Part shown: positions 8,740-16,928 of the stretch, piece after piece | Layout: every line of letters starts with the position of its first letter | How positions within the stretch are numbered: position 1 is the stretch's first letter | Program-made: the position numbers and the translations under genes | Notes under the pieces: generated by a model | Seen by the model: the letters and a program-made list of their open reading frames with translations, nothing else | Database searches by the model: none | Told to the model about the DNA's origin: nothing | NCBI RefSeq assembly: GCF_011421635.1 | Contig: NZ_WTLI01000002.1 | Span: 186,347 to 250,346, forward strand | Origin: Paenibacillus turpanensis | GTDB lineage: Bacteria; Bacillota; Bacilli; Paenibacillales; YIM-B00363 | DNA: 64,000 nucleotides | Reading direction: 5' to 3'

Positions 8740-9129
8740 TCAGCTCCCGCGATAGGTGCTGTATCCTCCCGGAGACACCAGCAGAGGAACATGCATATGA
8801 CGGCCGTCGTCCTCGATCCTAAAGCGTACTGGAACCACCTCCAAAAAACCGCCCTCCGGGGGATATACCCCAAGCTCCCGATAATAATCGCCGACAGCGA
8901 ACCGAAGCTCGTAGCAGCCCGCCAACGCTTCTCCATCGCTCAGAAGGGAGCGGTCCAGCCGTCCGTCTGCATTGGTGACCGCCTCCGCGAGCAGCCGCTC
9001 ACCTCCGGCAGCATCGATCGGATCGACCGCCGCTGCCTCGGAGCCGCTGCCCCAGCAGCGCCACAGCTGAACCTTTATCCCCTTCCCCGGATGCCCTGCC
9101 CCTAAATCGAGAACATGCGTCGTCAGCAT
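8740..9129 (-). CDS. pucM: 5-hydroxyisourate hydrolase (transthyretin-like)
   Basis: Small tetrameric enzyme (129 aa) that hydrolyses 5-hydroxyisourate, the unstable product of uricase, to OHCU. The start at 9129 gives the canonical MLTTHVLDLGAGHPG N-terminus holding an active-site His, the central RFAVGDYY motif, and the C-terminal YSTYRGS, the tetrapeptide YRGS that separates HIU hydrolases from true transthyretins. The frame is open to 9192, but GAGGGAATGAA precedes the 9129 ATG. It is just downstream of the uricase gene in the same operon. The length is normal for the family. Confidence 0.95.
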   Translation of the reverse strand: MLTTHVLDLGAGHPGKGIKVQLWRCWGSGSEAAAVDPIDAAGGERLLAEAVTNADGRLDRSLLSDGEALAGCYELRFAVGDYYRELGVYPPEGGFLEVVPVRFRIEDDGRHMHVPLLVSPGGYSTYRGS

Positions 9130-9207
9130 TTCATTCCCTCCACTTCTTTGGCGCGGAGCGCCGTCCGAACGATACCTGACTAAGTCGCTCAAAGCTTTAC
9201 CTATTCC

Positions 9208-10203
9208 CTATTCCTCTAAATCCCGAATGTCCGCCCTCGTCAGCGAAAAGCCCTGGAAGCCGTAAGGCGGACGCGGCTCCGTGAACACCTTCCCATTGCC
9301 GTTCTCCACCGCCTCCAGCACCGTGTCCCACGTCCGGTTGTTCGATTCAAACCACACTTCCTCCAGCTGCGGGAAACGCTGCAAAATCCGTCTTCCAATA
9401 TGCCAAATCAAATTTTGAATAGACGGGCTGTTCATTTCATGGAAAACGGCCGCCGCGATATCATGCACCTGCTCGGCGGGCGCGTACCGCCCTTGATCCG
9501 CATCAAAGGCATCGGCAGCTTTGCCGTACCGCCAGTGAATATCTAAAAATATAAATAAAGGACGGTCCGACGCTTCCGCCAGCGTCGTATATTCATCTCT
9601 TACATAACCGGTAAATGAACTGCCTTTAACCTTAATCAGCTTCAATCCCGTCACCCCCGACTGCTGCACCGACACTGCAATCGAATCGTCAGCACCGCGG
9701 ACCAGCTCCACCACAGCAGTCGGTGAGGCATTATTCGAGTAACGATACACCAGAGAGCCCGGCTGCGGCGGGCCATCCGCCTGCGGTACCGGAAGCGCGT
9801 CAAACGGAATTTGTCTCGCTTCCATGCGCACCCCGCTCATCTGCGGATATTTTTCCAGAAAACAGCGCGCAGCGTAAGCCATAAAGCCTTCCGCAGTCGC
9901 TCCTTCATAGCTCCCGGCATGACGCAAAATAAAGTTTTTCATCGAGTCGGTTGCTACAACCGCCGAATTGTCTCCTTCTGTAAACGAAGGAAGGAACGCT
10001 TCTCCGCTTACCGCAACCTTAATGTTCATGCCAAACAGCACATTGTCCTTTCCCGTGAATGCGGATTCGGGGATCGGCGGCACCGCCAAAGACTTTGCGT
10101 AGGTCCGGTACACCCACACATCGCCTTTTCCGTAGTAAACCGTCCGTTTAGATCCGTCTCCCATCGCCGCCCCGCTGCCCATCACTGCTTCCGCATGCTT
10201 CAT
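9208..10203 (-). CDS. pucL: Urate oxidase (uricase)
   Basis: Cofactor-free oxidase (331 aa) that converts urate and O2 to 5-hydroxyisourate and H2O2. Uricase signatures are YYGKGDVWVYRTY (residues about 24-36, with the catalytic Lys region), VVATDSMKNFILRH, SSFTGYVRDEYTTL, ESNNRTWD and EPRPPYGFQGF. The whole sequence resembles the C-terminal half of B. subtilis PucL. The start chosen is the ATG at 10203 behind AAAGGAGTGAAGGCG, which lies inside the preceding OHCU decarboxylase gene (56-nt overlap in another frame). In Bacillus these two domains are one protein; here they are split. The symbol pucL refers only to the uricase half. Confidence 0.94.
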   Translation of the reverse strand: MKHAEAVMGSGAAMGDGSKRTVYYGKGDVWVYRTYAKSLAVPPIPESAFTGKDNVLFGMNIKVAVSGEAFLPSFTEGDNSAVVATDSMKNFILRHAGSYEGATAEGFMAYAARCFLEKYPQMSGVRMEARQIPFDALPVPQADGPPQPGSLVYRYSNNASPTAVVELVRGADDSIAVSVQQSGVTGLKLIKVKGSSFTGYVRDEYTTLAEASDRPLFIFLDIHWRYGKAADAFDADQGRYAPAEQVHDIAAAVFHEMNSPSIQNLIWHIGRRILQRFPQLEEVWFESNNRTWDTVLEAVENGNGKVFTEPRPPYGFQGFSLTRADIRDLEE

Positions 10204-10720
10204 CGCCTTCACTCCTTTCAAAAATTCGTTCTTCCAGCCGGAACCGTGCAATCCGGTTCACCTCATGCAGCGCCCGTTCCCATTCCGCCTCCGCGCTATT
10301 CACGAGACGAACCCGCATCTCGATGCGAATCGTATCCTTGGAATGTCCCTTAACCGCCAATATAAAAGGAAAGCCGAACCTGCGAACATATTTGGTATTT
10401 AACTCGGAAAACTCCGCATACTCCAATGGCGTTAACCGGTTCAACCCCGCTCCATCCTGCTCTCCGCGCGAGTCGGAGGTCATCACCATTTTCGCCCCGA
10501 GATCCGGATGAGCCAGAAGCAGTCGAAGCTGCTCTTCCTTCGAGGAATACTGGATTGCATGAGCACACGCACCGGCTACATCCTTCAAGCTGAAGAAAGG
10601 ACCTCTCTCCCATGCGCGCTCCAGCACCCATGGTGAATGCTCATAAATACCGTTCAGCGCCTCAACGAACGCCGCTTTATCCATTCCATTCAGCTCAGCA
10701 AGTGTCCATCGTTTCCGCAT
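10148..10720 (-). CDS. uraD: OHCU decarboxylase
   Basis: 2-oxo-4-hydroxy-4-carboxy-5-ureidoimidazoline decarboxylase (190 aa), which yields S-allantoin. The catalytic His lies in NGIYEHSPWVLERAW (about residues 23-37); LLAHPDLGAKM and NRLTPLEYAEFSELN are further family motifs, the latter with the usual substrate-binding region. The start ATG at 10720 follows GGGAGGAGCGCT. After the domain ends near FRLEERIFERSEG the protein has a short Gly/Asp/Arg-rich tail that is read across the uricase start, so the tail is probably not functional. It corresponds to the N-terminal half of Bacillus PucL and overlaps the CodA-like gene upstream by 31 nt. Confidence 0.9.
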   Translation of the reverse strand: MRKRWTLAELNGMDKAAFVEALNGIYEHSPWVLERAWERGPFFSLKDVAGACAHAIQYSSKEEQLRLLLAHPDLGAKMVMTSDSRGEQDGAGLNRLTPLEYAEFSELNTKYVRRFGFPFILAVKGHSKDTIRIEMRVRLVNSAEAEWERALHEVNRIARFRLEERIFERSEGDEACGSSDGQRGGDGRRI

Positions 10721-11988
10721 AGCGCTCCTCCCAGCTCCGTATGCCAAACCGTTTTCGGCGCAGGCGTCTCGGCCACCACCAGCCCTTTAGAAAAGACATA
10801 CCTGCATGGCGGCTGCCTGCTAAGCAGATCCGCCTCGTCTTCGGCTCCAAAAAGCACAAACGAGGCACTCGCTCCTTCTTCGAATCGAAAACGCTCGTCA
10901 AGCCCCATCACTTTCGCCGCACGCCCGGTCACCATAGCTACCGCTTCGCGAAGCTCCGATCGGCCCGTCATATGCGCCGCATGTACAGCCATGTGCGCCG
11001 CCTGAAGCGGATTTCCCGATCCAAGCGGATAAAACGGCGATCGCAAGTCATCATGCGATACGGCCACATTGACACCCGCTTCCAGCAGCTCCTTCAGCCT
11101 GGCGACCCCTCGCCCCTTTGGCGGCGGATCAAACCGGCCCTGCATTGCCGTGTTAATTAACGGGCACGAGACAATGTGAATTTGAGACTCGGCCAACAGC
11201 CCAAGCAGCTTGCGAAAATACGCTTCCGGGTAATAAGCAGAAGCGCTCGCATGCGCCGCCGCCACCTGCGACCGAAGCCCCGAGGCAATCGCCATGGCGG
11301 CCGCCGTCTCCAAAAAGCGCGAATGCGGATCATCCAGCTCATCGGCAAACAGATGGACGTAAGCGCCGGACCGCTCCGCAAGCTCAAACACATACGCTAG
11401 CGACGCAACGCCATCCTCTCTGGAGTGTTCCAGATGAGGTACGGCCGATACCGCATCCGCCCCCATCCGCAGCGCCTCCTCCATGCGATCCCGGTTAGCC
11501 GGCGCAGACCACAGTCCATCCTGCGGGAAAGCTGCGACCTGCAGCTCGACCACAGGAGCGAGCTTTTCCTTAAGCTCAAGCAATGCGGACAACGCCGTAA
11601 GCTTCGGATCGGAAATATCCGCAAGCGCCCGGATCGCCAGCACTCCGTGGGACACAAGGATCTTCACCGTCTCCAAGGCTCGGCGCAGCACATCCCCTTT
11701 CGTCAGCTCTTTTTTACGTTCCGACCATATGGCGATCCCCTCAAACAGCGACCCGGATTCATTCCATCTCGGCTGCCCCGCGGTAAGCGCGGTGTCCAGA
11801 TGAATATGCGTTTCGACAAGCGGCGGAAGCATCAGCATCCCCTGCGCATCCATGGAACGAGCCGCCTCTGCGCCCTGCAAATCGCCAATCGCAGCGATAC
11901 GCCCATCCGCTACCGCAACATCCGCCCGAACCGGCTGCCCGCCGCCTCGAACGAGCCGCGCCCCGTGTACGATTAAATCGTAGCCCAT
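10690..11988 (-). CDS. CodA-like cytosine deaminase-family amidohydrolase, altered metal site
   Basis: Amidohydrolase of 432 aa, collinear with E. coli cytosine deaminase CodA: THIHLDTALTAGQPRWNESG, AFPQDGL, AAHASA, NTAMQGRFDPPPKGRGVARL and SHDDLRSPFYPLGSGN all match. The two first metal histidines (HIH), the catalytic-site Gln (FPQ), the Glu of ADELDD and the last Asp are kept. However, the position of the CodA metal ligand His214 (VHCDEIDD) is Phe in this protein (HLFADELDD, anchored by the invariant DE-DD-SRF-ET). It may therefore bind metal differently or have another reaction. Placed before OHCU decarboxylase in a ureide operon, candidate substrates are purine or hydantoin-type rings; this is inference. 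The start ATG at 11988 lies 4 nt after the permease stop. Confidence 0.82.
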   Translation of the reverse strand: MGYDLIVHGARLVRGGGQPVRADVAVADGRIAAIGDLQGAEAARSMDAQGMLMLPPLVETHIHLDTALTAGQPRWNESGSLFEGIAIWSERKKELTKGDVLRRALETVKILVSHGVLAIRALADISDPKLTALSALLELKEKLAPVVELQVAAFPQDGLWSAPANRDRMEEALRMGADAVSAVPHLEHSREDGVASLAYVFELAERSGAYVHLFADELDDPHSRFLETAAAMAIASGLRSQVAAAHASASAYYPEAYFRKLLGLLAESQIHIVSCPLINTAMQGRFDPPPKGRGVARLKELLEAGVNVAVSHDDLRSPFYPLGSGNPLQAAHMAVHAAHMTGRSELREAVAMVTGRAAKVMGLDERFRFEEGASASFVLFGAEDEADLLSRQPPCRYVFSKGLVVAETPAPKTVWHTELGGALCGNDGHLLS

Positions 11989-11992
11989 CCTG

Positions 11993-12895
11993 TCACCCCT
12001 CGGATTTCATTTCCGATTCATGCCAAGAGCTGAGCATCCATTTCGAAAACCCGTTAACAATGAGGAAAAATACAATACCAAGCGCCGAAGCCGACAGCCC
12101 GCAGGCAAATAAATAAGGAGTTTGCAGCCTGCTCGCAGCTACCGTAATGGCATACCCCAAGCCGCCCTTGCCGCCCCCGATGCCAGCAATATACTCACCG
12201 ACGATCGCCCCGATCACCGCAAGCGTGCAGGAGATCTTTAATCCGGCGACGATATAGGGCAGAGCCGCGGGAATACGCAGCCGAATCATCGTTTGCAGCT
12301 TTGTGGCGTTGTACAGGTAAAATAAGTTTTTCATGTTATGATCCGTAGAGTTCAGGCCGATCAGCGTATTGGAAAGCATCGGGAAAAAGCCAATTAAAAA
12401 AGCAATAATAACAATCGCGTTTAGCCCCGCTCCGAACCAAATGACAATGATCGGCGCAATCGCCACAATCGGAATCGTTTGTAAAATGATCGCATACGGA
12501 TAAACGCTTTTTTCAATCAGCTTCGAGCTTGCCAGCAAAATCGCCCCCGACACCCCGAATACAATGCTGAGCAAGAAGCCAGCCACCGCCTCCACAATGG
12601 TTGTCGTGACCGAAACCATAAGCCCGTTCCAATTTGCGGACGCCGCCTCGACGATATCCGACGGCTTCGGCAGCAAATACGGCGGAACCGACATCAGTCT
12701 GCAGACGATCTCCCAACCTCCGATAAAAATGACAAAAGCGATCACCGGAGGAAGGATAGCTGCGAGCTGCTGTGCAGCTGTTTTCACCGGTTCCTCCGAG
12801 ACGTTCCGCATCAAACGGATGCGCGGCTCCCTGCCCGGATAAATCTCATCCGCCAAGATGTCTGCGAGCTGCGCTTTCGTTAATTGAAACCCCAT
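11993..12895 (-). CDS. ABC transporter permease (NitT/TauT/SsuC family)
   Basis: Inner-membrane permease of 300 aa with about six hydrophobic segments, the first near residues 50-68. The cytoplasmic EAA loop is visible as LRIPAALPYIVAGLKIS, and the family segment FFPMLSNTLIGLNS precedes it. The ATG at 12895 follows GGGAGGGGATTTAT; the longer frame to 12970 overlaps the oxidase gene without a ribosome site. It pairs with the ATPase gene at 14271-15122, separated from it by an FAD oxidase gene. NitT/TauT transporters import small organic compounds including pyrimidine and nitrogen sources; here a purine or ureide is likely. No substrate-binding protein gene is seen in the operon. Confidence 0.9.
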   Translation of the reverse strand: MGFQLTKAQLADILADEIYPGREPRIRLMRNVSEEPVKTAAQQLAAILPPVIAFVIFIGGWEIVCRLMSVPPYLLPKPSDIVEAASANWNGLMVSVTTTIVEAVAGFLLSIVFGVSGAILLASSKLIEKSVYPYAIILQTIPIVAIAPIIVIWFGAGLNAIVIIAFLIGFFPMLSNTLIGLNSTDHNMKNLFYLYNATKLQTMIRLRIPAALPYIVAGLKISCTLAVIGAIVGEYIAGIGGGKGGLGYAITVAASRLQTPYLFACGLSASALGIVFFLIVNGFSKWMLSSWHESEMKSEG

Positions 12896-12917
12896 ATAAA
12901 TCCCCTCCCTCTTCCGG

Positions 12918-14255
12918 CTATCCGAGCGACTCCGCCAGCTTGCCCGGATTGAGCAGTCCAAGCGGGTCATTTTCCCGTTTCAACCGAATCATACTGGCAA
13001 GCTCTCCCCGTCCGCCCCGCTCCAGTGTCCATACATGCGGATCAAAAATTCGTACCCCGTTCGTTTCAAAAAAGTGAATGATTTCATAAAGCCGTTCCTT
13101 TGTCGTATACTTGACGATCGGCAGGGAGGATGGAGTCAGTCTCCCGCCGGAACGGATCCATTCCAAATGCAGCAGCACCTCATCGCCGAATTGCTGCTTA
13201 ATCGCCACAACTTGCTCCTTATACCTTGCCGGATCGAAGCCGGCCTGCAAATACGTAATGGAAGGATCCGTCTTAAGCGCCCAAAGGGTCGTATGGTTCC
13301 AAGTAAAATCGGAAAGCCCTATCACGGTTCGGTACTGCTCCGCCGGGATACTGTGCGAAATCTGACCGCCATAAGCTACGGCATGCTCTTCGAGCAATGG
13401 CATTGTCCCTTCTTCCGATTCGAGCAGAACGGCGGCGCAGCCGGGAGAGAAATATTTGGCAATCGGTTTAAAATAGGTCGGGATCGGCCATTCCAACGTG
13501 GTAACTAGGCGCTTCGTAATCCGTTCATCCGCTGCGACCGTTTCCGAATAGCGGGCCGCTTTCCCGAAGGAGTCAAACAGTACGATCGTCTGCATCCACT
13601 CCACCCGTTTCGCAAGCGGTATCGTCAGCTCTGTAACAATGCCCGTGGTACCGTAATTATGGATGTAATCAAGAACATCGTCTCCCTCGACCTCAAGGCG
13701 TCTCGGCGTCTCCTCCATCGTATACACGACGGCCCGCAGGACATTACCGTCCCACAAATTCCCCCAAGTGATCGAGCCGATGCCCCCGGAGCCCCCGCAT
13801 ACAAAACCGCCCACCGTCGCCTTCATATAGGTGCTCGGGTAAATGCGCAGCTCCTGCCCGCAGGCTCTCGCCTGCCTCTCCAAAGCACCGAGCCGGACAC
13901 CGGCTTGCACGCGGGCAAAGCCATCGCCAATTTCGAGAACCCGGTCCAAACCGCTCATATCCAGCACAATTCCGCCATGAAGCGGCACCGCCTGCCCGTA
14001 ATTGCCCGTTCCGGCTCCGCGCGTCGTGACGGGGATTCCCTTCCGGTAAGCAAATGCAAGCACATCCGCGACATCACGTTCCTCTTGGACTGTGACGATG
14101 CTGTCCGCCGTCTTGTCCTTCAGCAGCGGTTCCAACACGGGGGAATACCAATAATAATCCTTGGACAACCGATTGAGCGACACGTCGTCCATCAGCAGGC
14201 GCCCGCGGCCCAGTGCGCCAGCCATCTCATTCTTCCAAGCAGCGTTCGTGGACAT
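12918..14255 (-). CDS. FAD-linked oxidase (GlcD/vanillyl-alcohol oxidase fold)
   Basis: FAD-binding oxidoreductase of 445 aa. The N-terminal FAD domain (about residues 45-225) has the pyrophosphate loop TRGAGTGNYGQAVPLHGG, then GGFVCGGSGGIGS and NYGTTGIVTELTIP. The C-terminus RENDPLGLLNPGKL is the usual end of this family. It resembles glycolate oxidase GlcD and lactate dehydrogenases, but has no recognisable substrate motif. It lies between the ABC ATPase and permease genes, so it probably oxidises a product imported by that transporter or a ureide intermediate. The ATG follows AAGGGAGGGAAAAGGC. I cannot name the substrate. Confidence 0.85.
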   Translation of the reverse strand: MSTNAAWKNEMAGALGRGRLLMDDVSLNRLSKDYYWYSPVLEPLLKDKTADSIVTVQEERDVADVLAFAYRKGIPVTTRGAGTGNYGQAVPLHGGIVLDMSGLDRVLEIGDGFARVQAGVRLGALERQARACGQELRIYPSTYMKATVGGFVCGGSGGIGSITWGNLWDGNVLRAVVYTMEETPRRLEVEGDDVLDYIHNYGTTGIVTELTIPLAKRVEWMQTIVLFDSFGKAARYSETVAADERITKRLVTTLEWPIPTYFKPIAKYFSPGCAAVLLESEEGTMPLLEEHAVAYGGQISHSIPAEQYRTVIGLSDFTWNHTTLWALKTDPSITYLQAGFDPARYKEQVVAIKQQFGDEVLLHLEWIRSGGRLTPSSLPIVKYTTKERLYEIIHFFETNGVRIFDPHVWTLERGGRGELASMIRLKRENDPLGLLNPGKLAESLG

Positions 14256-14270
14256 GCCTTTTCCCTCCCT

Positions 14271-15122
14271 TTAATGCTGAAGCGATTCGGATACCGTCCG
14301 AACCAGCTCGCCGAATTCATTCGAGGTGCGGAACTCGCCGGTTCTCGGAAACGGCACCGGGATATCGATGATCCCGGAAACCTTGCCCGGACGCGGGGTC
14401 ATGACCACAACCCGCGTTGATAGAAAGACGGCTTCAAATACGTTATGAGTGACGAATAAAACCGTCATCTTGCTTTCTTTCCGCCAAATCGTAAGCAGCT
14501 CGGTTTGCAGCGATTGGCGTGTAATTTCATCCAGCGCTCCAAACGGCTCATCCATTAGCAGCAGCTTCGGGCGGGAAACAAGAGCCCGGGCGATCGACAC
14601 GCGCATTTTCATGCCGCCGGACAGCTGACGAGGCAGCACATTCATATAATCCTTGAGCCCGACCATCTCCAGCACCCGCTCCGCTTCCCGCCGCCGCTCT
14701 TTTTTCGGTGTCCCTTTGAGCGCCAGCGGCAGCATCACGTTATCAATGACGGTGTTCCAAGGGAGCAGCGTATGCTCTTGAAATACGAATGCAATATCGC
14801 TCTGCTTAAGCGCCTCCTTCGCAGAGGTGCCAAGCACCTCGAGCGTCCCCGAGGTTGGCCCGCTTAGGCCCGCGATCATTTTAAAAATCGTCGATTTTCC
14901 GCAGCCGGACGGGCCGACAAAGCACAGAAACTCGCCTTCGCGAATCGTCAAATTTACATCTTGAACGGCGACAATCTGCTTTCCGTATCTTTTTCCGAGC
15001 CGTTCCATCCGCACCAGCGCAGGCCCGGCTTCTACATTCCGGTTCTCCGCTTCTGACCCCGAATTCCCTTCTGTAACAGCGATCCCGCTGCAGCCCCCGA
15101 TCCATTCCTCTGCCGTACTCAT
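14271..15122 (-). CDS. ABC transporter ATP-binding protein (NitT/TauT family)
   Basis: ATPase of 283 aa that powers the permease at 11993-12895. All motifs are seen in order: Walker A GPSGCGKST, Q-loop FQEHTLLPW, signature LSGGMKMRVSIARAL, Walker B LLLMDEPFGALDE and H-loop LFVTHNVFEAVFLS, followed by the SsuB/TauB-type MTPRPGKV. The first 35 or so residues are an unstructured extension not needed for the fold. The start ATG overlaps the creatininase stop as ATGA. Confidence 0.93.
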   Translation of the reverse strand: MSTAEEWIGGCSGIAVTEGNSGSEAENRNVEAGPALVRMERLGKRYGKQIVAVQDVNLTIREGEFLCFVGPSGCGKSTIFKMIAGLSGPTSGTLEVLGTSAKEALKQSDIAFVFQEHTLLPWNTVIDNVMLPLALKGTPKKERRREAERVLEMVGLKDYMNVLPRQLSGGMKMRVSIARALVSRPKLLLMDEPFGALDEITRQSLQTELLTIWRKESKMTVLFVTHNVFEAVFLSTRVVVMTPRPGKVSGIIDIPVPFPRTGEFRTSNEFGELVRTVSESLQH

Positions 15123-15934
15123 CGCATCACACCCTCCCGTTTGATCGATGTCATCTCAAACGCGGCCATTTCCAGCAAAGACTCGGCAATGACAGCCCCT
15201 GCCCTCCGCAGCAGCTCCCTCCCCTTTTCCTCCGTTGCAGCCGTCGCGTCTCCGGCAATACCGCTGGACGATATATCATTCGTCGTCCAGGCAAACGATT
15301 TTTGCCGCAGCGACATGGCTTTCGTTTCCGGGAATTCCGGGATTTCCTTCACCGCATGCCCAGCTTGCACCCAGTGGCGCTGAATCGCCATCACCAGCGA
15401 GGTTTCCACATCGCCGCCATGAATTCCGCAGCGCTGCTCCTCATCGGTAACAAGCCCTTCGGACAGCTGAAGCGTCCCCGGATCAAGCCGAAACACGGCA
15501 AGCCCTGTCGCGATGCGAATATCACGCGCCATCATATTGAGAACATCAACATTGCCCCCGTGCGTATTAAAAAGCACCAGCTTCCGAAACCCGCTTCGCT
15601 GCAGGCTGGAGGCAATGTCCAGCAGCAGCGCCATCATCGTTTGCGCCGATAAGGTAATCGTCCCTGCGTGCCCGAGGTGCTCGCCGCTTTTCCCATAGCT
15701 GACCGAGGGCAGCAGCCAAACGGGGGCCTCCTCCGGCAGCCGTTCAAACGCCTCGTACAGCATCGCTTCTCCAAGAAGCGTATCCGTAAACACCGGCAAA
15801 TGGGCGCCATGCTGTTCTACTGCACCAACAGGCAGCACGAGCAGTGTGCCGTCTTTGGGAAGTGACGCAACTTCGACAGTGGTTAAGCGCGGTAAAAACT
15901 TGCGGTCATAAGCATTTCCTGTATAACGAAACAA
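15119..15934 (-). CDS. Creatininase-family amidohydrolase
   Basis: Metal-dependent amidohydrolase of 271 aa. The binuclear metal site of creatininase is complete: PVGAVEQHGAHLPVFTD (Glu, His, Asp), FNTHGGN (His) and GIHGGDVETS (Glu). Family members hydrolyse cyclic amides (creatinine) or formamides, or act on peptides (MftE). It is the first gene of the ureide operon and starts with TTG at 15934, supported by AGGAGG seven nt upstream. As the operon has no AllB/PucH-type allantoinase, opening of a hydantoin-like ring is an attractive but unproven role. The fold is certain, the substrate is not. Confidence 0.87.
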   Translation of the reverse strand: MFRYTGNAYDRKFLPRLTTVEVASLPKDGTLLVLPVGAVEQHGAHLPVFTDTLLGEAMLYEAFERLPEEAPVWLLPSVSYGKSGEHLGHAGTITLSAQTMMALLLDIASSLQRSGFRKLVLFNTHGGNVDVLNMMARDIRIATGLAVFRLDPGTLQLSEGLVTDEEQRCGIHGGDVETSLVMAIQRHWVQAGHAVKEIPEFPETKAMSLRQKSFAWTTNDISSSGIAGDATAATEEKGRELLRRAGAVIAESLLEMAAFEMTSIKREGVMR

Positions 15935-15957
15935 GGGAGCACCTCCTCTTTGTTCTC

Positions 15958-15986
15958 ATTGTAAGAAGCAGCAAGACAGGCGACAA
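15958..15986 (-). promoter_or_regulatory. Promoter of the ureide operon
   Basis: On the minus strand TTGTCG (15986-15981) and TACAAT (15963-15958) are exactly 17 nt apart. The start would be near 15951, giving a short leader of about 17 nt before the TTG start codon of the creatininase gene. A candidate PucR operator is centred about 61 nt upstream of this start, a usual activator distance. Confidence 0.55.
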
Positions 15987-16003
15987 CGAATAACAGCGCT
16001 TTT

Positions 16004-16020
16004 TGTTAATTTATCTAACA
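16004..16020. promoter_or_regulatory. Candidate PucR operator, site B
   Basis: TGTTAATTTATCTAACA on the plus strand, TGTTAGATAAATTAACA on the minus strand: half sites TGTTA and TAACA separated by 7 nt. It matches site A (3836) and site C (19654). Binding by PucR is inferred from its presence before all three purine units. Confidence 0.55.
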
Positions 16021-16169
16021 CGGGCCTCTCCATTTGTGAATGGCGCACGATCACTCGGCCAGTATCGTTGGCGAACCGCCTTACGACATCCGCCATCCGC
16101 TCTCTACAAACGCATACAAGCTGCGGTTAGGTTCGTGCAAACAAGATGTGCGCCCTTTCCCTCACATGC

Positions 16170-16201
16170 AAAAAGCCGCTGACAAATTCCCTGCCAGCGG
16201 C
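16170..16201 (-). terminator. Terminator after pucB
   Basis: Stem GCCGCTG/CAGCGGC with a 13-nt loop, followed on the minus strand by TTTTT. It ends the pucR-pucA-pucB unit before the promoter of the ureide operon. The remainder of 15935-16292 holds only that promoter and site B; I see no gene in it. Confidence 0.7.
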
Positions 16202-16292
16202 ATTATTTCAGTCGGGATCTATACGACAAGGGCAGTCCCATTAGGCAGATTCCGCAGCTCCGCAGCTTCCTCCAATAACCTCCGCCCCCCTC

Positions 16293-16928
16293 TCATTCCA
16301 TGCCAAAATAACGGCGGGCGTTTGCATAATCCTCAGGCGTATCGATATCCATAAAGCACCGGCGTTCCGCGAAATCCACCCGCACCCCTCCGAACTGCTC
16401 CGGCTGCCGAAGCAATTTCCGTGCGCCCTCGTCCCCTTCAAGACGCAGCAGCTCGGGAAACAGTCTCCGGCTGAACCAGACCGGTGGCTTCGGAGTGCCA
16501 TCGTCGCCCGAAGCCACAAACCCTGCCCCGGGGTTATCCCTTTCTGCCCGAAGCAGCCGATTGATCATCAATCGTGTGATAAACGGCTGGTCGGCCAGAA
16601 CAAATACGGCCGCCCGCGCTCCTTTGGCGACCGCCTCCTTAATGCCGCAGCGAATGGAATAAGCCATGCCCGATTCCGCCTCGCGGCATACGACGAGCGA
16701 CCAAGTACCGTCGAGCCGCTCCCCTAGAAAGCGGCCGATCCATCCGGTCTCGCGATCTTCCTGTATGACCACAATCGTGTGATCCACCTCCGAATCCAGC
16801 ACGGCTTGCAGCGCCAAAGTACCGAGTGCCGCCTCGCCTGCCGGCAAAGACAGCTTCGGCTCGCCCATCCGACTGCTAGATCCGGCGGCGAGATAAATCG
16901 CCACCACCGGACCTTCGCTCCCTTTCAT
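16293..16928 (-). CDS. pucB: Molybdenum cofactor cytidylyltransferase/nucleotidyltransferase (MobA-like)
   Basis: Nucleotidyltransferase of 211 aa that probably attaches CMP to molybdopterin, as required by xanthine dehydrogenase-type enzymes. The NTP-binding motif LAAGSSSRMGEPKL (residues 12-25) and the metal motif VLADQPFI are those of the MocA/PucB group rather than of GTP-using MobA. The C-terminal MDIDTPEDY is typical. The ATG follows GAGGAGGGG and lies within the end of pucA (53-nt overlap). It is the last gene of pucR-pucA-pucB. Confidence 0.88.
   Translation of the reverse strand: MKGSEGPVVAIYLAAGSSSRMGEPKLSLPAGEAALGTLALQAVLDSEVDHTIVVIQEDRETGWIGRFLGERLDGTWSLVVCREAESGMAYSIRCGIKEAVAKGARAAVFVLADQPFITRLMINRLLRAERDNPGAGFVASGDDGTPKPPVWFSRRLFPELLRLEGDEGARKLLRQPEQFGGVRVDFAERRCFMDIDTPEDYANARRYFGME

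Noticed and set aside
16040-16354. Plus-strand 104-aa open frame near 16.1 kb
   Set aside because: It runs through the pucB terminator and into the pucB 3' end on the opposite strand, and has no coding signature.
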